NCBI RefSeq assembly: GCF_019343195.1
Contig: NZ_RPHB01000006.1
Coordinates: forward strand, 186,001 to 250,000
Reading direction: 5' to 3'
Source of the DNA: Arthrospiribacter ruber
GTDB lineage: Bacteria; Bacteroidota; Bacteroidia; Cytophagales; Cyclobacteriaceae
Length of the DNA: 64,000 nt
Below are positions 55,598 through 62,571 of the stretch, piece by piece. The first letter of the stretch is position 1. Every line of letters begins with the position of its first letter. The translations under genes were made by a program, and so were the position numbers. Below the pieces are notes generated by a model. That model was not told the DNA's origin, made no database searches, and worked only from the letters and a program-made list of their open reading frames with translations.

Positions 55598-56050
55598 TTA
55601 AAGACAATTGTCCTTTCTTCTGGTATCAATCACGTAAGTGATTTTCCAGCCTTCATTTGCACGGATCAATTGAAAAGAATTCACACCGCAATGACTCAGT
55701 GACTCATTTACATAAAATTGGTAAGGGGTCCAGGCAGATGCCATATCACCATCAATTTTGATCTGATAATCCAAAATTCTTTCGTCCAAAACCGTGTTGA
55801 CAGGGGTTGTAGCTATCCTATTGATAAAATCAGCCACGGAGTTCCCTTGCAAGGTTGAAGCTTCTTCACCCTTTACCACAGTGTGCATAATGGCTTTTGG
55901 ATGGAAAGCATTTTCGAGAAGGGCAGCATCTTTATTTTTCATGCCTTCGAAAAGTGAGGCAATTACTGCTTCGATATCTTTTTCCTCCTGAGCAAAAACA
56001 TTACTAGCCATAGCCAGAAAAAGAGCAGTCACAAGAATTAGACTTTTCAT
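55598..56050 (-). CDS. Exported NTF2-like (SnoaL-type) protein
   Basis: A 150-residue protein with a signal peptide cleaved near ASNVFA-Q (20/21) followed by an NTF2-like domain: EKDIEAVIASLFEGMKNKDAALLENAFHPKAIMHTV opens with the typical helices, and WTPYQFYVNESLSHCGVNSFQLIRANEGWKITYVIDT forms the beta sheet. Members bind small ligands or are enzymes; no catalytic set is obvious. The start overlaps the GIN-domain gene by four bases, so the two are coupled. Confidence 0.82.
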   Translation of the reverse strand: MKSLILVTALFLAMASNVFAQEEKDIEAVIASLFEGMKNKDAALLENAFHPKAIMHTVVKGEEASTLQGNSVADFINRIATTPVNTVLDERILDYQIKIDGDMASAWTPYQFYVNESLSHCGVNSFQLIRANEGWKITYVIDTRRKDNCL

Positions 56051-56733
56051 CTTTTCTGAATACTTCCTCCCGTAGAAGATTTTACCTCCATGCTGCTTGG
56101 CGTCCCGCCATAATAAATTTTAGCCGCTGTAGCGGCAGAGCCGGTGATAGATCCAGTAGTATTGAAATGTACCGTAGCAGCTGTATTTGCCAACACATCT
56201 ACATCAGAAGCCTCCAGTCTTTTTCCATCTATTTCTGCATTGGTGTAAGCCTTGATATTGAGCTCATCCACTTCGCCACTTACCACCACCTTAGAGCTGG
56301 TAGCTGCTTCGATATGCAAAACTTCACTGGTAATATCTGCCTCAATGTATCCATTGGTTGCCGCAAAAAGATAAGCTTCAGCTGCTTCAATTGGGTCTTT
56401 TGCCACCACACTAGCACTGGTAGTGGCTTCTATTCCCTGAATGTCCCTGTAAGTGATCACCACGTTTACAGTATGGTTTCTAAAGTTACCCCTACCTAGT
56501 TTGACTTCTAGTGTCCGGTCTGAAATGTTGGACTCGATTTTATCAAGGTCAATCCCAGTGGCTTTGATTTCGATTTTGTTTTCGCTGCCTTGAACCAATT
56601 CTGCCTTGATAGAAGTACTTACTTTTACTGCGTTGAAATTTCCCAACCTTCTTGTTTCATTGCTGGTCTGGGAAAAAACCGTTCCCGCGCTTAAGAAAAA
56701 CACAAGAAGGGTAAGGTTAAAGAAACTTTTCAT
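56047..56733 (-). CDS. GIN-domain (DUF2807) exported protein
   Basis: A 228-residue protein with a signal peptide ending near TVFS-Q (20-22) and a repetitive beta-helical region typical of the head GIN domain (DUF2807): FNAVKVSTSIKAELVQGSENKIEIKATG near 33-60 and repeated short strands such as VVVSGEVDELNIKAYTNAEIDG near 148-170. Probably at the cell surface or periplasm; function unknown. It lies 17 bases after the SDR gene and overlaps the NTF2-like gene, forming a three-gene unit. Confidence 0.87.
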   Translation of the reverse strand: MKSFFNLTLLVFFLSAGTVFSQTSNETRRLGNFNAVKVSTSIKAELVQGSENKIEIKATGIDLDKIESNISDRTLEVKLGRGNFRNHTVNVVITYRDIQGIEATTSASVVAKDPIEAAEAYLFAATNGYIEADITSEVLHIEAATSSKVVVSGEVDELNIKAYTNAEIDGKRLEASDVDVLANTAATVHFNTTGSITGSAATAAKIYYGGTPSSMEVKSSTGGSIQKR

Positions 56734-56750
56734 ATTGTTAAATATTTGGT

Positions 56751-57428
56751 TTACACTCCTCCATAAAGCTTGAAGGTCATATTCCTTAATGCGGGGTTGT
56801 TAACCGCATAATGCATGGCCTCTGCGATTTCTGCCGGTGATACCCATTGGGAGAAATCTTCATTAGGCATGGACTCCCTATTTTCTGGGGTATCTATGAC
56901 GCTTGGTACAAAGACATGTGACCTCACATTAGTGTCTTTGGCCTCCTCAGCCACATAATCTGCAAGCTCTATGACCATCCTTTTACTCAAAGCGTATGCC
57001 ACAACACCTTTTCCATCCGAAGGCTGCAGGGCTGGACGGGCACCTACAAAGAGAAAACACCCCGAATCCAGCTTTTTAAGCATGGGAAGGAAGCTTTTAA
57101 CCATATTATAGGCTGAATAAAAATTGAGGGTAACCATCTTATGGATTTGATCAAGGCTGGTATCTTCAATATTCCCCATTGCAAAACCGCCCACCAATAG
57201 TCCGATAGCGTCCACTTCTCCATATTGCAACTGGTATTCCTTGGCAAATTCAGTGACAGATTTTTCATCGGTCACGTCTACTTCATATACATCATCAGCT
57301 TCCTCCACCTCTTCATTCGAATCGGGTAAAATAGTAGCGATTACCCTGTATCCTTCTCTCTTGAATTTCTCTACAACTGCCTTTCCCAAGTTACCGGCAG
57401 CACCGGTTACAATAATATTTCTTTCCAT
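56751..57428 (-). CDS. Short-chain dehydrogenase/reductase
   Basis: NAD(P)-dependent oxidoreductase with Rossmann loop TGAAGNLGKAV (7-17) and the active-site pattern with Tyr and Lys in VAYALSKRMV (near 148-157). Of about 225 residues from the start at 57428 (MERNIIVTG); an in-frame ATG at 57473 would add an unlikely N-terminus and overlap the divergent MscS start. The catalytic Ser region reads FLFVGARPAL, where the usual Ser is not evident, so activity may be altered. Substrate unknown. Confidence 0.85.
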   Translation of the reverse strand: MERNIIVTGAAGNLGKAVVEKFKREGYRVIATILPDSNEEVEEADDVYEVDVTDEKSVTEFAKEYQLQYGEVDAIGLLVGGFAMGNIEDTSLDQIHKMVTLNFYSAYNMVKSFLPMLKKLDSGCFLFVGARPALQPSDGKGVVAYALSKRMVIELADYVAEEAKDTNVRSHVFVPSVIDTPENRESMPNEDFSQWVSPAEIAEAMHYAVNNPALRNMTFKLYGGV

Positions 57429-57473
57429 ATTGTTACATTTGTTTAGTTTTAATTCTTCACTATCAAAATTCAC

Positions 57474-58352
57474 ATGTCTCAGTCCAAATCTGTTTTTAGA
57501 ATTGCTGAAAACCGCAAGTTGAGGATATTTATCCTTAAAATCTTCTTATACGGGCTTGTTTTTTATTTGGTCAAGATTTCCCCCACATTCCATCAATGGG
57601 GATCCGACTTTAGCGCTATTCCCGATATAATGGGTGCTTTGCTTTTCTTGTTAGGGGGCAATATCATCATCTCCCTCGCCAGAATGATCACTGCCAGACT
57701 TTATTTAAGAAAGCAATCGGACGAAAATCTACACGGAAATTTCCTTTTAGGGATCACTTGGATTTCCAATATACTAAATTCAGTGATATTCCTCTCCGCT
57801 TTGATCATGGCTTTTGGTTTCAGGCCATTTGAATTTCTCACCAGCCTTACCATAGTCGCGGCTGCCATTGCCATCATTTCCAAAGAGTACATCACCAATA
57901 CCATCAATGGTCTGATCATCATGTTTACGGACCAGTTTTCTTTAGGGGACACCATCAAAATCAACGAGCAGAAAGGCATTATCAAAGACATCACCTTACT
58001 TAATACCGTACTAAAGAGGGATGATGGACTTACTATGATGATCCCCAATAACCTCATGCTGAGCACCCATGTCATCAATTACCGTTTTACAGACAGAAAG
58101 GATGTAGAATTTATCTTTGAAATTCCCGTAGAGACACAAATGAGTCTCAAAGAAATAAGAGAGAAAATAGAACCACGGCTTACCCGACGCTTGGCATCCA
58201 GAGAAATATCGAAATTCATTGTAGGACTCAGTGGTATTTTCAAAGAAAAGATTGCTTTTAAGATAATTGTAGGAATAGCACCGGAAAAGGAGCCAGAGAT
58301 CCGGGAAGAGTTTGATGAAATTTTATTGGAAATACTCTATGACAAAAAATAA
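57474..58352 (+). CDS. MscS-family mechanosensitive channel
   Basis: A 292-residue membrane protein: about three to four hydrophobic segments (about 20-40, 50-70, 95-115 and 122-145), then the MscS beta domain with FSLGDTIKINEQKGIIKDITLLNTVLKRDDGLTMMIPNNLMLS (about 159-200). The pore helix region ASIAIISKEYITNTINGLIIM-like segment (near 130-150) is recognisable. Likely an osmotic safety valve or a related channel. The last 14 bases overlap the alkyltransferase-like gene. Confidence 0.88.
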   Translation: MSQSKSVFRIAENRKLRIFILKIFLYGLVFYLVKISPTFHQWGSDFSAIPDIMGALLFLLGGNIIISLARMITARLYLRKQSDENLHGNFLLGITWISNILNSVIFLSALIMAFGFRPFEFLTSLTIVAAAIAIISKEYITNTINGLIIMFTDQFSLGDTIKINEQKGIIKDITLLNTVLKRDDGLTMMIPNNLMLSTHVINYRFTDRKDVEFIFEIPVETQMSLKEIREKIEPRLTRRLASREISKFIVGLSGIFKEKIAFKIIVGIAPEKEPEIREEFDEILLEILYDKK

Positions 58353-58674
58353 AGAAAACCACTTTGATCTTGTATATCAAGTGGTAAGGCTTATTCCTGA
58401 AGGAAAAGTCACTTCATACGGAGCTATTGCCAACTACCTCGGCTTGAAAAGTGGCGCAAGAATGGTCGGATATGCAATGAACGCTTCCCACACCCAAGAA
58501 GACATCCCCGCACACAGGGTAGTCAATAGAAATGGGGTCCTGACCGGAAAGCATCATTTTAGCCATCCCGAAGAAATGCAGAAAAAACTCGAAGCTGAAG
58601 GTGTCAAAGTCGAAGGTGACCAAATCCAAAACTTCCAAGCCCACTTTTGGGACCCCAACTCACTGGAATTATGA
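58339..58674 (+). CDS. Alkyltransferase-like (ATL) protein
   Basis: A 111-residue member of the Ogt/MGMT DNA-binding family (start at 58339, overlapping the channel gene; an ATG at 58312 would add nine residues). GKVTSYGAIANYLGL is the helix-turn-helix, but the active-site motif PCHRV reads PAHRV, with Ala in place of the alkyl-accepting Cys. ATL proteins of this kind bind O6-alkylguanine without repairing it and flag it for nucleotide excision repair. Confidence 0.9.
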   Translation: MTKNKENHFDLVYQVVRLIPEGKVTSYGAIANYLGLKSGARMVGYAMNASHTQEDIPAHRVVNRNGVLTGKHHFSHPEEMQKKLEAEGVKVEGDQIQNFQAHFWDPNSLEL

Positions 58675-58791
58675 AATAAACAACCATTTTTTGGTATTTT
58701 TTATACAAAATCAATTTTTTATCACTTTTTTTTTGCGCAATGGGGCAAATGTGTATGCTTTTTGCAAAGATTTGTTAAAACAGTAAAAAAT

Positions 58792-59184
58792 ATGGATACA
58801 GCCCTAAAAAGTAACATCGCAGAAAACCTCAGAAAACACAGAGTATTAAGAGGTTACACGCAGGAATATATTGCGGAGTATTTAGGAAAAAAAGACTATA
58901 CGGCCTATTCCAGATACGAACAAGGTCGATCCAACCTCAAAATGGAAGATGCTATAAAGTTGTCTGAACTTTATGAAGTGGATGTCCAAGAACTTATTTC
59001 TGTAGCTCCTACAGTAAATCATTCTTATGATTTTTCAAAAAAAGCGAATGGGAATCACCAAAACGGGAACGGAAATGGACATGTTTCCGTGTTGGTTGAT
59101 CTTGATGGTTCGTCTTCGAGCTTGGAGAGCAACATTATCAGATTAAAGAAAATAAACGAGCTGATCGCAAGGCAGGAGCTGTAA
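58792..59184 (+). CDS. XRE-family helix-turn-helix regulator
   Basis: A 130-residue protein with an N-terminal HTH (about 6-55: IAENLRKHRVLRGYTQEYIAEYLG, then YTAYSRYEQGRSNLKMEDAIKLSELYEVDVQELI). A poly-Asn/Gly linker (NGNHQNGNGNGH, near 85) leads to a short helical tail (SLESNIIRLKKINELIARQ). The start at 58792 gives MDTALKSN; an upstream ATG at 58762 is less likely. Target genes are unknown. Confidence 0.88.
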   Translation: MDTALKSNIAENLRKHRVLRGYTQEYIAEYLGKKDYTAYSRYEQGRSNLKMEDAIKLSELYEVDVQELISVAPTVNHSYDFSKKANGNHQNGNGNGHVSVLVDLDGSSSSLESNIIRLKKINELIARQEL

Positions 59185-59188
59185 GCGA

Positions 59189-60634
59189 TCAGCTTTTTTC
59201 TCTCACCAAGTATAGAGCTAAAAACATCAAGAGTCCGTTTAAGATCAATACTTCAAAGCCGAATTTATAGCCCCAAAAAAGCCTTTCGGAGTTTTGACTG
59301 ATCAAAAATGCCAGCACTGGGGCGCTTATACCTAGGTATGGCACAAACTTATCTTTCACTTTCCATTTGGTAAACAGACCAAAGGAATATAATCCTAGCA
59401 GTGGTCCATAGGTATATCCTGCAATGATGAATACCGCATTTATTACAGATTGGTCATTGATCCATCGAAAAAGGAGAATGACCAAAAACATTAGCGCGGT
59501 AAACGCCAGGTGAACCTGCTTTCTTACTTTTACCTGATCTTCTTTTTCATACTTTTTTTCTATTTCCAGAAAATCGTAGCAAAATGAAGTAGTGAGTGCA
59601 GTCAAGGTGGAGTCAGCACTGGAGTACGCTGCTGCAGTTATCCCTAGTACAAAAACTATCCCTGCAAATGCTGTGAATTCCTGAGTGGCCAAAAGTGGAT
59701 ACAAGTCATCTGTCCTAACAGGAATACTGATACCCTTAGCTTCAGAATAAAGGTAAAGAAGTACACCAAGGCACAGGAAGAGCAGGTTGACAACTACCAG
59801 GATTATAGTAAACCAAAACATGTTTTTTTGGGCATCTCCTATGCTTTTGCAAGTAAGGTTTTTTTGCATCATGTCCTGATCCAATCCCGTCATGACTATG
59901 GTAATAAATGCTCCTGAAGCAAATTGTTTGAAAAAATTGGTACCTGATTGCCAATCCCAGTTGAAAATCTCAGATCTGGCATCAGAAGATATAGTTTCCA
60001 CAAAATCTCCAAACCCAAGGATTCCCAAATCTTTGCTGACCAAATAAATGCTTACCCCTACAGCAAGGAGCATAAAAAATGTCTGTAGAGTATCCGTCCA
60101 AACCACAGTCTTGATACCTCCTCTGTGGGTATATAACCATATCAGGGAAACAGTAATCAATACCGAAACCCAAAATGGTATCCCCCATTGATCAAATAAT
60201 ATCAACTGAAGTACTCCGGCTACCAAAAAAACCCGCATTGAGGAACCTAATGTCCTGGAGAGAATGAAGAAAAAAGCCCCAGTCTTGTAAGACCAAAATC
60301 CAAACCGGTCTTCGAGGTAGGCATAAATAGATACAAGGTTTAGACGGTAATACAAAGGCAAAAGCACCTTTGCGATGGTCAAATATCCCACTGTATATCC
60401 CAACACAACTTGGAAATAATGGAAGCTGGTATTGCCCACTTCTCCAGGCACAGAGATAAAAGTAACCCCTGACAATGAGGCGCCTATCATTCCGAAAGCT
60501 ACCAAAAACCAAGGTGACTGTCGATCTCCAGTAAAAAAAGTATCCTTGGACACATTTCGGGAAGTCAGCCAGGAAATCAAAAACAACAGCCCAAAATATG
60601 ATGTTATTACGATTAAAACTAAATTTGAATTCAT
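59189..60634 (-). CDS. Sodium:solute symporter family protein
   Basis: A 481-residue membrane protein with about thirteen hydrophobic segments of the SSS/LeuT-like fold. TFFTGDRQSPWFLVAFGMIGASLSGVTFISVPG (near 35-67) and the AAAYSSADSTLTALTTSF segment (near 340) are the sodium-site landmarks of the family. The start at 60634 (MNSNLVLIV) avoids overlap with the divergent clpS; a further upstream ATG is not needed. The substrate cannot be told from sequence (sugars, sialic acid, proline and others are possible). Confidence 0.88.
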   Translation of the reverse strand: MNSNLVLIVITSYFGLLFLISWLTSRNVSKDTFFTGDRQSPWFLVAFGMIGASLSGVTFISVPGEVGNTSFHYFQVVLGYTVGYLTIAKVLLPLYYRLNLVSIYAYLEDRFGFWSYKTGAFFFILSRTLGSSMRVFLVAGVLQLILFDQWGIPFWVSVLITVSLIWLYTHRGGIKTVVWTDTLQTFFMLLAVGVSIYLVSKDLGILGFGDFVETISSDARSEIFNWDWQSGTNFFKQFASGAFITIVMTGLDQDMMQKNLTCKSIGDAQKNMFWFTIILVVVNLLFLCLGVLLYLYSEAKGISIPVRTDDLYPLLATQEFTAFAGIVFVLGITAAAYSSADSTLTALTTSFCYDFLEIEKKYEKEDQVKVRKQVHLAFTALMFLVILLFRWINDQSVINAVFIIAGYTYGPLLGLYSFGLFTKWKVKDKFVPYLGISAPVLAFLISQNSERLFWGYKFGFEVLILNGLLMFLALYLVREKS

Positions 60635-60651
60635 AAGGTATCTGCGGTCAA

Positions 60652-60683
60652 TTTCGCTAAATTGTTGATAATAATTAAATTTG
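60652..60683 (+). promoter_or_regulatory. Candidate promoter directly before clpS
   Basis: TTTC at 60652-60655, a 20-bp spacer and TAAATTTG (60676-60683), a full -7 match. The clpS ATG follows after only four bases, so the transcript would start at or near the start codon. Confidence 0.5.
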
Positions 60684-60687
60684 CAAA

Positions 60688-60981
60688 ATGAACAACCAAA
60701 CACAAGCTTATCCCCATTTGGAAGAAGTTGAGGTATTACTGGAGGAGTTGATAGATACAGATGAGTGTGAACTGGTCGTATACAACGATGATATCAACAC
60801 CTTTGAACATGTCACCAAAATTCTCATAAAGGTGTGCCAACACACTCCTGAACAGGCAGAACAATGCACTTTGATCATTCATTACAAGGGCAAATGTACC
60901 GTCAAAAAAGGAAGCCGAAATAAGTTAAAGCCAATGTGCCAGGCCATTTTGGATGCAGGAATTCAAGCCGCAATTATCTAA
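60688..60981 (+). CDS. clpS: ATP-dependent Clp protease adaptor ClpS
   Basis: N-end rule adaptor that hands substrates to ClpAP or ClpC. The 97 residues have ClpS core motifs: VVYNDDINTFEHVTKILIKVC (30-50), then TPEQAEQCTLIIHYKGKCTVKKG. Nearly the whole protein is the domain. A -7 element only four bases before the ATG suggests a leaderless mRNA. Followed by recR after nine bases. Confidence 0.92.
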   Translation: MNNQTQAYPHLEEVEVLLEELIDTDECELVVYNDDINTFEHVTKILIKVCQHTPEQAEQCTLIIHYKGKCTVKKGSRNKLKPMCQAILDAGIQAAII

Positions 60982-60990
60982 ATACATCCT

Positions 60991-61611
60991 GTGAATTTTC
61001 CTTCCAAATTGATAGAAAATGCGGTAAATGAAATCAGCCGCTTGCCTGGAATAGGCAAAAAAACAGCGCTAAGGCTTGTTTTGCACCTTCTCAAACAAAA
61101 TGTGCCCGTAACTGAAGAATTGAGCAATGCACTCCTCAGTCTCAGAAAGGAAATCAAATATTGTAAAAAGTGCCACAATGTCTCCGATACAGACATTTGT
61201 AACATCTGTTCAGGTATCCGGCGCGACAAAAGCATAATTTGCGTGGTAGAGGACATTCCTGATGTATTGGCCATAGAAAACACTGCTCAGTACACTGGAC
61301 TCTACCATGTCTTGGGCGGGGTGATTTCTCCTATTCAAGGAATAGGACCGGACGAACTCAAGATCGAATCACTTATCAAGAGGATAGAAGATTCGAGGAC
61401 AGAAGATAAAATAGAAGAGGTAATTCTGGCATTACCTGCGACGATGGAGGGAGATACCACTTCATTTTTTATCACCCGAAAACTTAAAGAACTGAATATC
61501 AAAGTAAGTACCATCGCAAGAGGCATCCCAATAGGGGGTGAATTGGAATATACGGATGAAGTGACTTTGGGAAGAAGTATTCTTACCCGTGTAAATTATT
61601 CGATAGATTGA
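60991..61611 (+). CDS. recR: Recombination mediator RecR
   Basis: RecF-pathway protein that helps load RecA. The 206 residues have the helix-hairpin-helix ([22 protein letters not shown], 13-34), a four-cysteine zinc finger (C-x2-C...C-x2-C near 56-71), a Toprim domain starting [15 protein letters not shown] (near 79) and a C-terminal Walker-like part. The start codon is GTG at 60991. Certain. Confidence 0.96.
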   Translation: MNFPSKLIENAVNEISRLPGIGKKTALRLVLHLLKQNVPVTEELSNALLSLRKEIKYCKKCHNVSDTDICNICSGIRRDKSIICVVEDIPDVLAIENTAQYTGLYHVLGGVISPIQGIGPDELKIESLIKRIEDSRTEDKIEEVILALPATMEGDTTSFFITRKLKELNIKVSTIARGIPIGGELEYTDEVTLGRSILTRVNYSID

Positions 61612-61620
61612 TAAAAAAGA

Positions 61621-61651
61621 TTTGTCCTAAAAAAAACCCTTTCTATATTTG
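61621..61651 (+). promoter_or_regulatory. Promoter for tRNA-Ala
   Basis: TTTG (61621-61624), 19-bp spacer, TATATTTG (61644-61651): an exact match to the Bacteroidota consensus, 11 bases before the tRNA 5' end. None of the later tRNA-like copies has such a promoter. Confidence 0.78.
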
Positions 61652-61662
61652 CAGACCTTAAA

Positions 61663-61736
<74 letters not shown>

Positions 61737-61747
61737 CAATAGATACA

Positions 61748-61775
61748 AGGCTTGCAGAAATGCAGGCCTTTTTTT
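61748..61775 (+). terminator. Terminator after tRNA-Ala
   Basis: AGGCTTGCA / TGCAGGCCT stem (one G-T pair) with a GAAA loop, then seven T residues. The same hairpin design is repeated after the second tRNA-like copy. Confidence 0.88.
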
Positions 61776-61779
61776 GACC

Positions 61780-61854
61780 CCTTGATTAGCTCAGCTGGCT
61801 AGAGCGTCCCGACGCAGGTCGGGAAGATCATCGGTTCGACTCCGTTATCCTCCA
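61780..61854 (+). pseudogene. tRNA-like copy B (damaged tRNA-Ala)
   Basis: From the D arm on this matches tRNA-Ala, but the anticodon arm is replaced by TCCCGAC-GCAG-GTCGGGA, which gives no 7-base anticodon loop. The 5' acceptor strand (CCTTGAT) pairs with the retained 3' strand (ATCCTCC) only over three bases. It keeps the TTCGACT loop and the shared CCGTT. No promoter is present. Confidence 0.75.
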
Positions 61855-61866
61855 CAATAAACTATA

Positions 61867-61896
61867 AGACTTGCAGATTTGCAGGTCTTTTTTTTT
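61867..61896 (+). terminator. Terminator after tRNA-like copy B
   Basis: AGACTTGCA / TGCAGGTCT stem with GATT loop and a run of nine T residues, a duplicate of the terminator after tRNA-Ala with a few substitutions. Confidence 0.85.
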
Positions 61897-61900
61897 GGCC

Positions 61901-61975
61901 TATTTATTAGCTCAGCTGGCCAGAGCGTCCCGACACAGGTCGGGAAGATCATCGGTTCGACTCCGTTATCCTCCA
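61901..61975 (+). pseudogene. tRNA-like copy C (damaged tRNA-Ala)
   Basis: Nearly identical to copy B, with CCAGAGC for CTAGAGC and an ACAG loop in the substitute arm. The 5' acceptor strand (TATTTAT) pairs over two bases only. It ends ATCCTCCAC, and lies directly before the GIY-YIG gene. Confidence 0.75.
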
Positions 61976-61978
61976 CCT

Positions 61979-62010
61979 AGGTTTACAAAAAATTGCAAAC
62001 CTTTTTTATT
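61979..62010 (+). terminator. Hairpin after tRNA-like copy C
   Basis: AGGTTTACA / TGCAAACCT (one mismatch) with a short A-rich loop, followed by TTTTTT. It corresponds to the terminators after the other copies, and it precedes the GIY-YIG start by about ten bases, so the gene is not obviously transcribed from upstream. Confidence 0.75.
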
Positions 62011-62017
62011 TTTAGGT

Positions 62018-62269
62018 ATGTATACTGTCTATATTTTATATTCCTCCAAAACAAACAAATACTATATTGGATCCACAAATGACATTCAGGCTAGGATAAG
62101 ACATCACAATTGTGGGGCAACTCCTTCTACTAAATCAGGAGCACCTTTGTGGGTGATAAAATATACTGAAATTCAACCTGATAAAAGTGCAGCAAGAAAA
62201 AGAGAATTAGAAATCAAGAATAAAAAATCGCGAAAGTACATTGAATTTCTGATTAGCTCAGCTGGCTAG
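62018..62269 (+). CDS. Small GIY-YIG nuclease
   Basis: An 83-residue protein made of one GIY-YIG domain of the UvrC/YhbQ type: VYIL (4-7) and YYIG (15-18) are the GIY and YIG equivalents, ARIRHHN (25-31) holds the active-site Arg, and KRELEIK (61-67) the metal-binding Glu, all intact. The start at 62018 (MYTVYILYS) follows a hairpin; the longer frame from 61871 only translates tRNA-like sequence. The last six residues, LISSAG, and the TAG stop are encoded by the start of tRNA-like copy D. Probably a homing-type or repair-related DNA nuclease; the target is unknown. Confidence 0.82.
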   Translation: MYTVYILYSSKTNKYYIGSTNDIQARIRHHNCGATPSTKSGAPLWVIKYTEIQPDKSAARKRELEIKNKKSRKYIEFLISSAG

Positions 62270-62289
62270 AGCGTCCCGACGCAGGTCGG
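62250..62289 (+). pseudogene. tRNA-like copy D (5' part only)
   Basis: A 40-base segment identical to copy B from the end of the acceptor strand through most of the substitute arm (GATTAGCTCAGC to GGTCGG), then it breaks off. It contains the stop codon of the GIY-YIG gene. Confidence 0.75.
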
Positions 62290-62365
62290 CTCTTTTCAAA
62301 GCCAAGATTTTTGATTTACCAATTACGAGGATCATTGATTTTCAATCATCTACACCATTTTTCAG

Positions 62366-62470
62366 CTCTTGTCTCTTGTCTCTTGTTTCTTGTCTCTTGT
62401 TTCTTGTCTCTTGTCTCTTGTTTCTTGTCTCTTGTTTCTTGTCTCTTGTTTCAAATCTCTCATCTCCCGT
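62366..62470 (+). repeat. 7-bp tandem repeat array (YTCTTGT, 15 units)
   Basis: Twelve perfect units of CTCTTGT or TTCTTGT (62366-62449) are followed by three degenerate ones (TTCAAAT, CTCTCAT, CTCCCGT). It lies between the tRNA-like array and hemN, within the 282-base gap 62290-62571. Being 7 bp long, it could vary in copy number by slippage without coding effect. Confidence 0.88.
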
Positions 62471-62571
62471 CCCCAATTTTCCAAAAACATGACTTTTATC
62501 AGGTTTTGATCAAATTCGCATCATCCTTTTTGAGAAAAAACCACTTCATCTTTGCATTCAAAGAAAATCAT

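Noticed and set aside
61780-61975. Two more functional tRNA genes
   Set aside because: No 7-base anticodon loop, unpaired acceptor strands and no promoter.
61871-62017. N-terminal extension of the GIY-YIG frame
   Set aside because: It translates tRNA-like copy C and its hairpin; the GIY-YIG domain starts at the ATG at 62018.
62366-62470. CRISPR array
   Set aside because: The 7-bp units have no spacers and no cas genes are near.
62311-62571. N-terminal extension of HemN
   Set aside because: It encodes the heptamer repeat as a Leu/Ser/Cys-rich repeat; the family N-terminus begins at 62572.
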